The notes beneath the pieces were generated by a model. That model did not search any database. It was not told the origin of the DNA and was given only the letters and a program-made list of their open reading frames with translations. A program made the position numbers and the translations under genes. From NCBI RefSeq assembly GCF_900538275.1, contig NZ_LR130778.1, positions 434,001 through 498,000 of the forward strand: a stretch of 64,000 bases of DNA. The letters run 5' to 3'. Shown piece by piece: positions 9,007-17,591 of this stretch. The first letter of the stretch is position 1, and each line of letters opens with the position of its first letter. Origin of the DNA: Petrocella atlantisensis (GTDB taxonomy: Bacteria; Bacillota; Clostridia; Lachnospirales; Vallitaleaceae).

Positions 9007-10139
9007 ACTCTAGCACCTTCTTTCTGACTATTCTTCAAGTTATATACAAATGCCAAAACTTCGGCAACAGTCTGATAAAGTTCCGGTGGGACCTCGTCCC
9101 CAATCTCTACTGTATAATATAATGTTCTGGCCAAAGGCTTGTTCTCAACAATCTGAATGTTAAGTTCACTTGCTTTTGCTTTGATTCTCCCAGCCATAAT
9201 ATCAGCACCTTTTGCAAGCACATAAGGCGCACCGAATGTATCTTCATCATACTTAATGGCAACCGCAAAATGAGTTGGATTGGTGATAACAACATCTGCT
9301 TTCGGCAAATCCTGCATCATACGGCGCATGGAAGCTTCTCTCATCCTTTGTTTGATTTTGGATTTGATCTCCGGATTACCTTCTGATAGTTTATACTCAT
9401 CTTTGATCTCTTGTTTTGACATTTTCAACTTCTTAGCCAAACTAAACTTTTGGTATATAAAATCAATAACGGCTACAATCATAAAAAACATACCGATATG
9501 AATCCCAATGTCAAGGGCTATATCCATAATCAGTGCATAAGTCTCAAGCACCGGTAATTCATAAAATAAATAGATCAGATTCTCATATTCCCTAAGAGAA
9601 AAATACACAATCGTCAAAATGATGACTATTTTTATAATTGACTTTATCAGTTCTATCACTGTTTTTAATGAAAACATCCGTTTCAAACCACTGATTGGGC
9701 TGATATTGCTGAGTTTGGGTTGCATTGGTTTCATATTGGGTTTCCAGCCTACTTGAAATAAATTGGCAAGAAAAGCTACAAGAAATGAAATCATGCACAA
9801 AGGGACAATCATAAATGCACCCTCAATCAAAACATGTTGCATCAAACTTTTTGCAAAATCAGGTGTTATTTCCCTTGTCCCAAAGAGATTAGTAAGTTCT
9901 TCCGTAAGTTTGATTGTGCGTTCAATGATGTTCGGCCCTAAAATTTTAATAGATGCAAACATAATGACCAACATAAAAGTGGTCGTAATCTCATTGCTCT
10001 TAGCAACTTGACCTTCTTCTCTCGCTTTTTCCTTTTTTCTTGGCGTTGCTTGTTCTGTTTTTTCGCCACCACCGCCACCCTCAGCAAAAAGCTGAAGATT
10101 CATCGGAAGACGTGTGCATCTGTTTTTATCGTTCATCAT
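9003..10139 (-). CDS. flhB: FlhB, export gate and substrate-specificity switch
   Basis: FlhB is the inner-membrane export component that switches substrates from rod/hook to filament type. The N-terminal cytosolic segment has the family signature KTEQATPRKKEKAREEGQV and is followed by four hydrophobic segments. The cytosolic domain contains the autocleavage motif NPTH at residues 287-290, so self-cleavage between Asn and Pro is expected. A Gly-rich stretch (EGGGGGE) precedes the signature. ATGs at 10139 and 10136 are both possible; the first overlaps the fliR stop. FliK, encoded upstream, is its ruler partner. Confidence 0.96.
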   Translation of the reverse strand: MMNDKNRCTRLPMNLQLFAEGGGGGEKTEQATPRKKEKAREEGQVAKSNEITTTFMLVIMFASIKILGPNIIERTIKLTEELTNLFGTREITPDFAKSLMQHVLIEGAFMIVPLCMISFLVAFLANLFQVGWKPNMKPMQPKLSNISPISGLKRMFSLKTVIELIKSIIKIVIILTIVYFSLREYENLIYLFYELPVLETYALIMDIALDIGIHIGMFFMIVAVIDFIYQKFSLAKKLKMSKQEIKDEYKLSEGNPEIKSKIKQRMREASMRRMMQDLPKADVVITNPTHFAVAIKYDEDTFGAPYVLAKGADIMAGRIKAKASELNIQIVENKPLARTLYYTVEIGDEVPPELYQTVAEVLAFVYNLKNSQKEGARV

Positions 10140-10924
10140 CTTGGCATCATACCTTCTATAATATCTTGCATCAACTTTTCTGTATCGCTGATGATTACGT
10201 CACTAATGATTGAGAATAGAGCTAATGTCAAATAGATTGTAATGACTCCTAATAATATCTTAATGGGAAACCCGATAACAAACATATTCAATTGAGGTAC
10301 AGCTCTTGCTAGGACACCAAGCACGACATTGGTAATAATCATAACAAAGAATACGGGGGCTGCTATTTGGAGTGCTAATACAAAGTATGTTTCTAAATAT
10401 TCAACAATACTTGAATAAAGTTGATTGGATAGAGACATCTTTCCTAAGGGAATCAAATAATAACTGTTAATCAGTGCTCTTAGAAACATATGATGAGCAT
10501 CGGTAACTAAGGTAACCATAATTAATAGGTAGTAATATAGATTACCGGTAATGGTTAATTGAATCTGACTTGTAGGGTCAAATACATTCACCATGGAGAA
10601 GCCAATCTGTGCATCAATGAACTGACCGGACAAGGTGACAATTGAAAACACAATATAAGCGCCAAAACCAATGAGCCATCCCACAAAAAATTCTTTGATC
10701 ACAATGACCGCAAAATTGACCACGTCCCTACTAGATACAGTCAGCTCAAATGGAATCGTGGCCATAAGAATAACACTTAGGAAAAAAGTGACGGCAATTT
10801 TGGCCATATAAGGGACACTTCGATTACCAAACACCGGTACAATCAGCAACAACCCTAAGGCACGAACAAATACCAACAATAAAGCATCCAGAAACATATA
10901 AGGATCAGATAATAATAGCTGCAT
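10136..10924 (-). CDS. fliR: FliR, flagellar export gate protein
   Basis: FliR is an integral membrane part of the FliP-FliQ-FliR export pore. The 262-residue protein is almost entirely hydrophobic with about six predicted membrane segments, the usual size and pattern of the FliR/SpaR family; conserved stretches include a segment near residue 130 (NVFDPTSQIQLT). It lies between fliQ and flhB in the standard order and is translationally coupled to flhB. Confidence 0.94.
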   Translation of the reverse strand: MQLLLSDPYMFLDALLLVFVRALGLLLIVPVFGNRSVPYMAKIAVTFFLSVILMATIPFELTVSSRDVVNFAVIVIKEFFVGWLIGFGAYIVFSIVTLSGQFIDAQIGFSMVNVFDPTSQIQLTITGNLYYYLLIMVTLVTDAHHMFLRALINSYYLIPLGKMSLSNQLYSSIVEYLETYFVLALQIAAPVFFVMIITNVVLGVLARAVPQLNMFVIGFPIKILLGVITIYLTLALFSIISDVIISDTEKLMQDIIEGMMPR

Positions 10925-10934
10925 ATCCCATCCC

Positions 10935-11207
10935 CTATCTTATAATATATTGACCGAAATTATCAACAACCTGAACAAAAAGTTCAACCATTCTCCCCAT
11001 CATCCAAGGTCCAAAAAAATAAACCCCCAAGAAAACGGCAAATATTTTGGGTACAAATGCCAAAGTTTGCTCCTGAATAGATGTTATGGTTTGAAAGACA
11101 CTGATGAGCAATCCTACTACCAGAGCCAACATTAGTAATGGTCCAGACACGATGATCACCGTCATAACGGCTTGTTGCATCAAATCAATGACCAAATCTT
11201 CACTCAT
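10935..11207 (-). CDS. fliQ: FliQ, flagellar export gate protein
   Basis: FliQ is a small subunit of the export pore. The 90-residue protein has two hydrophobic segments separated by the conserved short loop (QTITSIQEQTLAFVPKI), the hallmark of the FliQ/SpaQ family. The start has AGAGGTGG upstream. It lies between fliP and fliR. Confidence 0.94.
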   Translation of the reverse strand: MSEDLVIDLMQQAVMTVIIVSGPLLMLALVVGLLISVFQTITSIQEQTLAFVPKIFAVFLGVYFFGPWMMGRMVELFVQVVDNFGQYIIR

Positions 11208-11218
11208 ATTACCACCTC

Positions 11219-12013
11219 TTAATCATAAAACGTCTCTACTAATCTGCCAATGATGAGTCCCCATCCGTCCGCCATTAAAAAAAGCAGTAACTTAAAGGGC
11301 ATTGATATCATAACCGGTGGTAACATCATCATACCCATAGACATCAATACTGATGCTACGACCATGTCAATGACAATAAAAGGAATGTATATCAAAAAGC
11401 CGATGATAAAGGCCGCTCTAAGCTCACTGATAATAAAGGCAGGGATAATGACTTCTGTTGGTATTTCTTCATATGTTTCCACTGCTTCTACCTTTGCAAT
11501 ATCCATAAAAAGAGCTAAATCCTTCGGATTTACCTCCCCCAACATAAATTCTCTTATAGGCGCAAGACCCCGTTCAATAGCAACTTCTTGTGATATTTCT
11601 CCGGCAGCATAAGGCTGCATAGCATCCACATTAATCTGACTAATAACCGGGCTCATGATAAACAAGGTCAAAAATAAAGCCAAACCAACCAAAAGTTGAT
11701 TCGGTGGTGTCTGTTGTGTTGATAAGGCACTTCTTACAAAATGCAATACAACGATGATTCTAGTAAAAGAAGTCATCATTATAAGAATAGATGGCGCAAG
11801 AGATATGAGTGTCAAAATTACGAGAATTTGAATACTACTCACTACATCTTGTCCATCTTCTGCAGCGCCAACACTCAAATCAAAAGAAAAGGGAATTGGT
11901 GCATTGTTTGTTTCTGTAGCATGAGACCTCATTGTGGTGTTACCAAAAAACAAAAGGAACATAGCCAGCACCATCATTATGGTTAAGGCACGCTTTTTAT
12001 TGTTTGCTTTCAT
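11219..12013 (-). CDS. fliP: FliP, flagellar export gate protein
   Basis: FliP forms the core of the export pore. It begins with a basic, hydrophobic signal-peptide-like segment (about residues 7-33), as other FliP proteins do. Four further membrane helices and the conserved signatures follow (APSILIMMTSFTRIIVVLHF split by the helix boundary, then TPPNQLLVGLALFLT, and DMVVASVLMSMGMMMLPP). Length (264) fits the family. The start overlaps the end of fliO by 17 bases. Confidence 0.96.
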   Translation of the reverse strand: MKANNKKRALTIMMVLAMFLLFFGNTTMRSHATETNNAPIPFSFDLSVGAAEDGQDVVSSIQILVILTLISLAPSILIMMTSFTRIIVVLHFVRSALSTQQTPPNQLLVGLALFLTLFIMSPVISQINVDAMQPYAAGEISQEVAIERGLAPIREFMLGEVNPKDLALFMDIAKVEAVETYEEIPTEVIIPAFIISELRAAFIIGFLIYIPFIVIDMVVASVLMSMGMMMLPPVMISMPFKLLLFLMADGWGLIIGRLVETFYD

Positions 12014-12371
12014 CTATATCTTCCCCTATTTTATTATTGCTATCATGATGTTTAGAAGCGAATTTTTTCATATATGCACTGAAGGGGACCTTATGATCTT
12101 CTGAAAATGTCAGCTTTGATTCCTCCACTGACTGAATAAAGGTGATATGGTCTTTTGAGACACCAATGACCATGTATTCACTACCAATACGTATCAACTG
12201 CAATGTTTTTTGGGGCCCTACAGGAATCACTTCAATAATCTTCAAATTACTACCATTGCTTTTATTCATTTGAAGATTACCGAGGAATTTTGTAGCAAAA
12301 TAGGCTGCCCATAGAATCACAAAAAAAAGTATGATGACCGTAATAAACTGTAAATAATCCTTTAGATCCAT
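11997..12371 (-). CDS. fliO: FliO/FliZ-like flagellar biosynthesis membrane protein
   Basis: FliO helps assemble the FliP ring. This 124-residue protein has one N-terminal membrane helix (about 8-30) followed by a small cytosolic domain with the FliO pattern (LKIIEVIPVGPQKTLQLIRIG, then YMVIGVS). FliO is poorly conserved, so the call rests on this pattern together with its place between cheY and fliP, where B. subtilis has fliZ (a fliO homologue). Confidence 0.88.
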   Translation of the reverse strand: MDLKDYLQFITVIILFFVILWAAYFATKFLGNLQMNKSNGSNLKIIEVIPVGPQKTLQLIRIGSEYMVIGVSKDHITFIQSVEESKLTFSEDHKVPFSAYMKKFASKHHDSNNKIGEDIDESKQ

Positions 12372-12387
12372 CTTGAGCTCCTAACCT

Positions 12388-12753
12388 TTAGCCCGTAACT
12401 TTTGAAACCGCCTCAATAACACGTTCGGCTTGAAAAGGCTTAACAATGAAATCTTTTGCGCCTGCCTGAATGGATTCTATAACCATAGCTTGCTGACCCA
12501 TCGCTGAACACATGATGATATTAGCGTCACCTTTAATACCTCTTATGGCTTTTACTGCTTCAATACCATCCATCTCCGGCATGGTAATATCCATAATCAC
12601 TAGGTCCGGATTCAACTCTGTAAATTTCTCAACTGCCTTTAAACCATTCTCAGCTTCACCTACTACGTTATAACCATTCTTGGACAGAATGTCTTTAATC
12701 ATCATTCTCATAAATGCTGCATCGTCCACTATTAATATATTTTTTCCAGCCAT
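12388..12753 (-). CDS. cheY: CheY, chemotaxis response regulator
   Basis: CheY-P binds the flagellar switch (FliM and FliY) and sets rotation direction. It is a stand-alone 121-residue receiver domain with the acidic pair Asp10-Asp11, phospho-acceptor Asp55 (IMDITMP), the Ser switch residue in CSAMG and the invariant Lys in VKPF. A strong ribosome site (AAGGAGAG) precedes the ATG. It is encoded next to its targets fliY and fliM. An extended -10 promoter sequence in the 68-base gap upstream could give it extra transcription. Confidence 0.96.
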   Translation of the reverse strand: MAGKNILIVDDAAFMRMMIKDILSKNGYNVVGEAENGLKAVEKFTELNPDLVIMDITMPEMDGIEAVKAIRGIKGDANIIMCSAMGQQAMVIESIQAGAKDFIVKPFQAERVIEAVSKVTG

Positions 12754-12793
12754 TTTTTTCTCTCCTTCGATATATTACAAATGCATCTATTTC

Positions 12794-12802
12794 ATTATAA
12801 CA
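12794..12802 (-). promoter_or_regulatory. Possible internal extended -10 promoter upstream of cheY
   Basis: In the fliY-cheY gap the minus strand reads TGTTATAAT, a perfect -10 hexamer with an upstream TG (extended -10). There is no good -35 match at 16-18 bases. The gap is one of the larger ones in an otherwise tightly packed operon. Activity is inference. Confidence 0.35.
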
Positions 12803-12821
12803 TACTTCATTAAAATGTATA

Positions 12822-14030
12822 TCATAAAATTTGTCCGGCTTGCTTGATGATATCTGTTATACGTATGCTGAAGTTCTCATCGATAACGACAACTTCTCCT
12901 TTAGCTACAATCTTACCATTAACCAATACATCAATAGGTTCTCCTGCCAGCTTATTAAGTTCAATAATCGTACCCGGAGCAAATTCTAATATGTCATGAA
13001 TCGACTTATGGGTTCTACCCAGTTCTACCGTTACCTCAAGAGGTACATCCATAATCAAATCAATGTTCTCTTTTTGTTGAACAAAAGAGCCCATATCAAA
13101 GCTTTGGAATTGTGCCTGTTGGACTTCAACATTTCTTTGATGGGAAGGACTCATACCATTTTGATTATATCCTGGCGGCATCATACCTTGATTCATGCCT
13201 TGATTCATGCCTTGATTCATTTGTTGGTTCATGTCAGGTTGTTGATACTGCATCTGTGGTTGCGGTTGTGGCGTACTTGTTTGTTGATTTTGTTGATTTT
13301 GTTGTCCCTGATTTGCCACAGGTTTTTCTTGTTTTTGTTCTTCTTTCTCTTTAGTGTTTGAAAAATTATCAGTAATCTTTTGGGCAAATTCAATAGGGTA
13401 GAGTTGCATCATTTCACTATCAACCAAATCACCAATCTGCAATCTAAAGGAAACACGAATAAATTCTCCGCCTAGAAACTCGGCTACCTCTGTTTGGTCA
13501 AAGGATTCTGTTAGGTCTAGTTGATTCGATATGGGAGGTGCTATATCAATTCTTTTGTTAAACATGGAGGACATCGATGTTGCCGCAGATCCAATCATTT
13601 GATTCATGGCTTCACTGATTGCACTTAGATGCAGGTCAGATAATTCTCCATCCGGACTACTTCCATCTCCACCCATCATTAAGTCTGTAATAACTTTAAC
13701 ATCCTCTTCTTTTAGAATGAGCAGATTGGTCCCCTCTAGACCTTCTTTATAAACGATTTGTATGGCAACGCAGGGACTTGAATACTCTTTTACGATATCA
13801 TCCCAGTGTACAAGCGATACGGTTGGTGTTGTTATAACCACCTTTTGATTGACCAAACTAAACAAAGTGGTTGCCGCTGTACCCATGCTGATGTTTGAAA
13901 CCTCACCAATGGCATCTTTATCTACATCACTAAGTACGTTACTGGACGTCTCTGTCTTCGTTATATCTTCATCATCATCTAAACCTCTAAGTAGAGCATT
14001 TATTTCCTCTTGAGATAACATTTCTCCCAT
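12822..14030 (-). CDS. fliY: FliY, flagellar switch protein with CheC-type phosphatase domains
   Basis: FliY replaces FliN in the C-ring and also dephosphorylates CheY-P. The N-terminal peptide (LSQEEINALL) matches the CheY-P-binding segment of FliM/FliY. Two CheC-like halves follow, each with an intact [DS]xxxExxN-x22-P signature (DAIGEVSN then 22 residues to P; SAISEAMN then 22 to P). A Gln/Asn/Met-rich linker (about residues 235-300, with MNQG repeats) leads to the C-terminal FliN/SpoA domain (about 320-400: PLEVTVELGRT, LNKLAGEPIDVLVN). The ATG follows the fliM stop closely with AAGGAGG 8 bases upstream. Confidence 0.96.
   Translation of the reverse strand: MGEMLSQEEINALLRGLDDDEDITKTETSSNVLSDVDKDAIGEVSNISMGTAATTLFSLVNQKVVITTPTVSLVHWDDIVKEYSSPCVAIQIVYKEGLEGTNLLILKEEDVKVITDLMMGGDGSSPDGELSDLHLSAISEAMNQMIGSAATSMSSMFNKRIDIAPPISNQLDLTESFDQTEVAEFLGGEFIRVSFRLQIGDLVDSEMMQLYPIEFAQKITDNFSNTKEKEEQKQEKPVANQGQQNQQNQQTSTPQPQPQMQYQQPDMNQQMNQGMNQGMNQGMMPPGYNQNGMSPSHQRNVEVQQAQFQSFDMGSFVQQKENIDLIMDVPLEVTVELGRTHKSIHDILEFAPGTIIELNKLAGEPIDVLVNGKIVAKGEVVVIDENFSIRITDIIKQAGQIL
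13182..13229 (-). repeat. 12-nt tandem repeat in the fliY linker (MNQG units)
   Basis: Four consecutive 12-nt units encode MNQG/MNQQ repeats in the flexible linker between the CheC-like region and the FliN domain. Two units are identical and the others differ at a few bases. In-frame gain or loss of units would change linker length only. Confidence 0.8.
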
Positions 14031-14033
14031 TCA

Positions 14034-15017
14034 TTATTCCTCCTTCCGTATAATCGAAACGATTTGGACCGCATTTTTCTTTTCAAACAATCCTGCTTTG
14101 GCTGTGAATTTTTCTAAGTCTCCAACCTTTACTTCTATATCTTCGGTAATTTTCTTATCTAACTTAATAATATCGCCAACCTGAAGATTAATAAAATCAT
14201 TGACGGTTATAATGCTTTTGCCTAAAATCGCTTTAACGGGGATTTGGGCTTGGGCAATCCTTTTTTCAATGATATCTCTATAAACCTCTTCATTGGATTC
14301 TGTCATAGATGAGAACCAGAACTTTGTATTGAGCTTGTCTATAATAGGTTCAATACAAGTATAAGGTATACAAATATTGATTAATCCTTCAACATTACCG
14401 ATTCTAAGGTTCAACGTTAAAAGGGCGATGATTTCTGTTGGAGAAATAACTTGGGCAAATTGTGAATTGGTTTCAATTTTCTCCAGTCTAGGTTCTAAAC
14501 TGACCACATTCTCCCAGGGTTCAACTAAAAGATCCACACAAATCGCCATGATTTTTTCAATGATGGCAAGCTCGATTTCCGAAAAGTCTCTTTCTTTATC
14601 TAAGGTTTCTCCTTTTCCTCCCAATAGTCGATCAATAATGGAAAATCCGATCTTTACGGAAAAGTCCATCAATACATTGCCTTTTAACGGATATAAATCC
14701 ATGATACCAAGCAGTATAGGGTTGGATAAAGCGTTTGAAAATTCCGAAAATGATACAGCTTCTGAATTAATAACTTCTACTTGACAGGAAGTTCGCATGT
14801 AGGCAGGTAATGCTGTCGAGACGAGTCTTGCGTAATGCTCAAAGATAATCTCTAGTGTTCTAAGATGCTCTTTGGCAAATTTGGAAGGTCTTGCAAAATC
14901 GTACTCTTTGACATGTTTGGCGGATGCGTTATGCTTGTATTCCTCTACATCTAGTTCACCCGTATTTAACGCATTCAACAGATCATCTATTTCATTTTGA
15001 GATAATACCTCACCCAT
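14034..15017 (-). CDS. fliM: FliM, flagellar motor switch protein
   Basis: FliM is the C-ring protein that receives CheY-P and links the switch to FliG. The N-terminal CheY-P-binding peptide (LSQNEIDDLLNAL) is followed by the CheC-like middle domain (about 45-230), which lacks the phosphatase signature as expected for FliM. The C-terminal SpoA/FliN-like domain is at about 250-325 (IPVKAILGKSIITVNDFINL). The frame extends to a GTG at 15020, but the ATG at 15017 has AGGTGGTG at good spacing. Confidence 0.96.
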   Translation of the reverse strand: MGEVLSQNEIDDLLNALNTGELDVEEYKHNASAKHVKEYDFARPSKFAKEHLRTLEIIFEHYARLVSTALPAYMRTSCQVEVINSEAVSFSEFSNALSNPILLGIMDLYPLKGNVLMDFSVKIGFSIIDRLLGGKGETLDKERDFSEIELAIIEKIMAICVDLLVEPWENVVSLEPRLEKIETNSQFAQVISPTEIIALLTLNLRIGNVEGLINICIPYTCIEPIIDKLNTKFWFSSMTESNEEVYRDIIEKRIAQAQIPVKAILGKSIITVNDFINLQVGDIIKLDKKITEDIEVKVGDLEKFTAKAGLFEKKNAVQIVSIIRKEE

Positions 15018-15056
15018 CACTTCACCACCTTTTTTGTTATGTCATCCTACATTTTA

Positions 15057-15623
15057 TTATTTTGATGATGTTAATAAATTGTTGAAGTAAACATCCACGA
15101 TAGACTCTGATTCCAGTCGGCTTTGTAAATATAACAGAATCTCGTTTTTTAATGCATCTGTCGATTCAGCGCTGGCAAAATCCTCATAGGATTTGGATTT
15201 CATGAGCGTTTCAATGCCGTCTCTTAATATGGTCTCGCGTGTTGTCATAGTCTCTAAGACTTTGGCCGCATCTTTTTCTGTCGCTAAGATGCCAACACCA
15301 ATTTCAACAACCACATTATGAACTTTATCGGTATTCCCAGTATCATTATAAATGAAAATAAACTTTTCCGAAAAAATAAAGGGTTCAATATCATTCACCG
15401 ATATTTGTGGCGGACCGTTTTCTTCTAGCTCTGCAGCCTCTTCTTCACCTCTAAGTGCCTTGCTGATACCCATAATGGTGATTAATGAAATCATTGAAAA
15501 AATCAAAGATACAATAATCAGCACGACACCTATCATCATAACAATCTTACTCTTATCCTGAGGTTTTTTTGCTACTTTTTCAACGCCATCCTCGTCTAGT
15601 TCCGGTTGTTTTTTCTTAGCCAT
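15057..15623 (-). CDS. fliL: FliL, stator-associated flagellar membrane protein
   Basis: FliL surrounds and stabilises the stator. It has a short basic cytosolic N-terminus, one membrane helix (about residues 28-52) and an extracytoplasmic stomatin-like domain. The 188-residue length and its place between motB and fliM support the call; primary-sequence conservation in FliL is low. AAGGAG lies 6 bases before the ATG. Confidence 0.88.
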   Translation of the reverse strand: MAKKKQPELDEDGVEKVAKKPQDKSKIVMMIGVVLIIVSLIFSMISLITIMGISKALRGEEEAAELEENGPPQISVNDIEPFIFSEKFIFIYNDTGNTDKVHNVVVEIGVGILATEKDAAKVLETMTTRETILRDGIETLMKSKSYEDFASAESTDALKNEILLYLQSRLESESIVDVYFNNLLTSSK

Positions 15624-15659
15624 AATTACTCCTTTATTCCATCAATGTCCTTGGACTTA

Positions 15660-16499
15660 CTACTCTGCATTGATTGTATTATACTCTTCTACCTGTACTT
15701 CTTCACTTTGAAGAACAATCTTCATTTCGACCCTTCTGTTCTTAGCGCGATTTGCATTACTGTCATTGCTCACAATCGGCCGATACTCACCATAGCCGGT
15801 GCATGCGATTTTTTCTTCACTAAAGCCCATATTGTCAATGAGATATTTTCCAACCGCTATGGCACGGCTAGCTGAAAGTTCCCAGTTGCTAGGAAAAAAA
15901 GCCGTACGAATCGGTACATTATCTGTATGGCCTTCTATTTGAATATTATAGGCCTCATAACTTTGACCTTTAATCATTTCACCCAGAATTGATATAACGC
16001 TTAAGGCTTCCGGTTTGATAATTGCTTGACCACTATCAAATAGGGCTTCACCCGGTATCGTAATCTTAACGAAATTAAGTGCATAGCTCACATCCACTTC
16101 TTCCCGTATGCCTTGATCTGTCAGATATGCATTCACCCGTTCATATACTTCCCTTGCTTCATCTAGGGCAACTGCTTTTTTCTGCTCGTCTGAAAGTTCT
16201 TCATCTGACTCCGTTGTACCCTCTGAACCTTGGGAAAGACTATTCTCAACAATGATCTGAATGTCACTCAGTTGATTTACACCATTGGTAATCAGATCTG
16301 CATCAACAAGGGCTTCACCACCAGGCATAATATCAATCTGATCATTAAAGGATGCTATGGCCTCTTTGAATTTCCTTATATCTACACTAGACATCGAGAA
16401 CAATAATACAAAAAAGCAAAGTAAGAGCGTTACCATATCGCCATATGTTGCCATCCAAGCGGGCGCTCCTTTTTTTGCTTCTTCTTGTCTTTTTTTCAT
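15660..16499 (-). CDS. motB: MotB, flagellar stator protein
   Basis: MotB anchors the stator to peptidoglycan and carries the ion-conducting aspartate. The N-terminal helix contains the conserved pattern WMATYGDMVTLLL, with Asp21 as the channel residue. A plug/linker region is followed by an OmpA-type peptidoglycan-binding domain (about 150-265: IEGHTDNVPI, NWELSASRA, GYGEYRPI, NRRVEM). Whether the ion is H+ or Na+ cannot be decided from the sequence alone. It starts 3 bases after the motA stop. Confidence 0.96.
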   Translation of the reverse strand: MKKRQEEAKKGAPAWMATYGDMVTLLLCFFVLLFSMSSVDIRKFKEAIASFNDQIDIMPGGEALVDADLITNGVNQLSDIQIIVENSLSQGSEGTTESDEELSDEQKKAVALDEAREVYERVNAYLTDQGIREEVDVSYALNFVKITIPGEALFDSGQAIIKPEALSVISILGEMIKGQSYEAYNIQIEGHTDNVPIRTAFFPSNWELSASRAIAVGKYLIDNMGFSEEKIACTGYGEYRPIVSNDSNANRAKNRRVEMKIVLQSEEVQVEEYNTINAE

Positions 16500-16501
16500 C
16501 T

Positions 16502-17293
16502 TTACTCACCCTCTTTTTCGTTAGGATTGAGTGAAGCTCTAAGAACCGGTGCTAAGAAAGCTTTTAACTTTTCTTCAATAACTCTTGGATTTTCTCCAGC
16601 TTGTATAGATAATAACCCTTCAATCATAACCTCTTTTAATAACATTTCTTGCCCACTTTTAATCTTAAGTTTTTCTGCAAAAGGGGTTGCTACTAAGTTG
16701 GCAAGAAGGGAACCATACATGGTGGTTAGCAAGGCTACCGCCATGGCAGGACCGATTGCTGAGGGATCGTCCAAACTTCCAAGCATGTTGATTAGACCGA
16801 TGAGGGTACCAATCATACCCCAAGCAGGTCCCATTTCTGCTACCTTTTCCCAAAATGAGGCCACTTCTTTATGCCGGCCACCTATAAAAATCAACTCTGT
16901 TTCAAGGATATTCCTGACAAGTTCCGGGTCTGTGCCGTCAACAACCAGCATAATTCCTTTCTTCAAAAAATCATCATCGATATTATCAGCCGCTTCTTCA
17001 AGAGCCAGTAGCCCTTCTTTACGCGCGACATTTGACAATTCAATGATGTTTCTAATAACGCCGGCTTCATCCACGATTGTGTTTTTAAATGCTTTTGTCA
17101 CCGATTTTAATGCGTTTATAAATTTGTCCATGGGGTGAATAATCAAAACAGAGGCAAAAGCACCACCAAAGGTAATCATAACAGAAGGTGCATTCCAAAA
17201 TGCCAATAGACCTGTAAGTCCTTTGTCCAGTATTATTGACATAGCAAAAAAGAAAAAACCTGCCACCAAACCTATAACCGTTGCAATATCCAT
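16502..17293 (-). CDS. motA: MotA, flagellar stator protein
   Basis: MotA is the pentameric stator subunit that generates torque against FliG. Two N-terminal helices are followed by a large cytosolic loop with charged residues, then a second helix pair that begins with the conserved PAWGMIGTLIGLI (about residue 155). Length (263) is standard. AGGTGG precedes the ATG. motAB sits between flbD and fliL inside the fla/che operon; in B. subtilis motAB lies elsewhere, so this is a difference in layout. Confidence 0.96.
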   Translation of the reverse strand: MDIATVIGLVAGFFFFAMSIILDKGLTGLLAFWNAPSVMITFGGAFASVLIIHPMDKFINALKSVTKAFKNTIVDEAGVIRNIIELSNVARKEGLLALEEAADNIDDDFLKKGIMLVVDGTDPELVRNILETELIFIGGRHKEVASFWEKVAEMGPAWGMIGTLIGLINMLGSLDDPSAIGPAMAVALLTTMYGSLLANLVATPFAEKLKIKSGQEMLLKEVMIEGLLSIQAGENPRVIEEKLKAFLAPVLRASLNPNEKEGE

Positions 17294-17321
17294 ATGTCCA
17301 CCTCGATCTTATTCATTCACT

Positions 17322-17516
17322 CTAATCTGTCTTATAATTGAGTATTTTGGCTTCATAATTAATGATTTTTTCCTGAAGCTCTTCTAGACTTTCACTGATA
17401 ATAATTATTTTGCCGTTGGTTAGAACCAAAGTTGTATCCGGTTTCTCCTCTGCCGATTCAATGAGTCGGCTGTTTAGCAAATAACTTTGACCGTTCAATC
17501 TTGTCACAAAAATCAT
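17322..17516 (-). CDS. flbD: FlbD/SwrD-family small flagellar protein
   Basis: This 64-residue protein matches the FlbD (SwrD) family: MIFVTRLNG at the start, then LNSRLIESAEEKPDTTL and TNGKIIIISES. In B. subtilis SwrD raises motor torque and is encoded next to flgE, as here. It is cytosolic with no membrane segment. AAAGGTGAG precedes the ATG. Confidence 0.9.
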   Translation of the reverse strand: MIFVTRLNGQSYLLNSRLIESAEEKPDTTLVLTNGKIIIISESLEELQEKIINYEAKILNYKTD

Positions 17517-17540
17517 ATCATCTCACCTTTAATGGGGTTG

Positions 17541-17561
17541 TCGGTTGCTATAGGCAACCGA
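17541..17561. other. Perfect 8-bp hairpin between flgE and flbD
   Basis: TCGGTTGC and its exact complement GCAACCGA are separated by 5 bases. In the transcription direction no U-run follows, so it is not a classical terminator. It could mark RNA processing or protect an upstream 3' end within the operon. Confidence 0.55.
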
Positions 17562-17591
17562 ACAAACACCACAATTTATTAAATTCTACCA

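Noticed and set aside
13240-13330. Gln/Asn-rich repeats as a possible CRISPR-like or intergenic repeat array
   Set aside because: They are in frame inside fliY and encode the flexible linker.
16485-17138. 217-codon plus-strand frame opposite motA
   Set aside because: Antisense shadow of a highly conserved gene; no start signal or recognisable domain.
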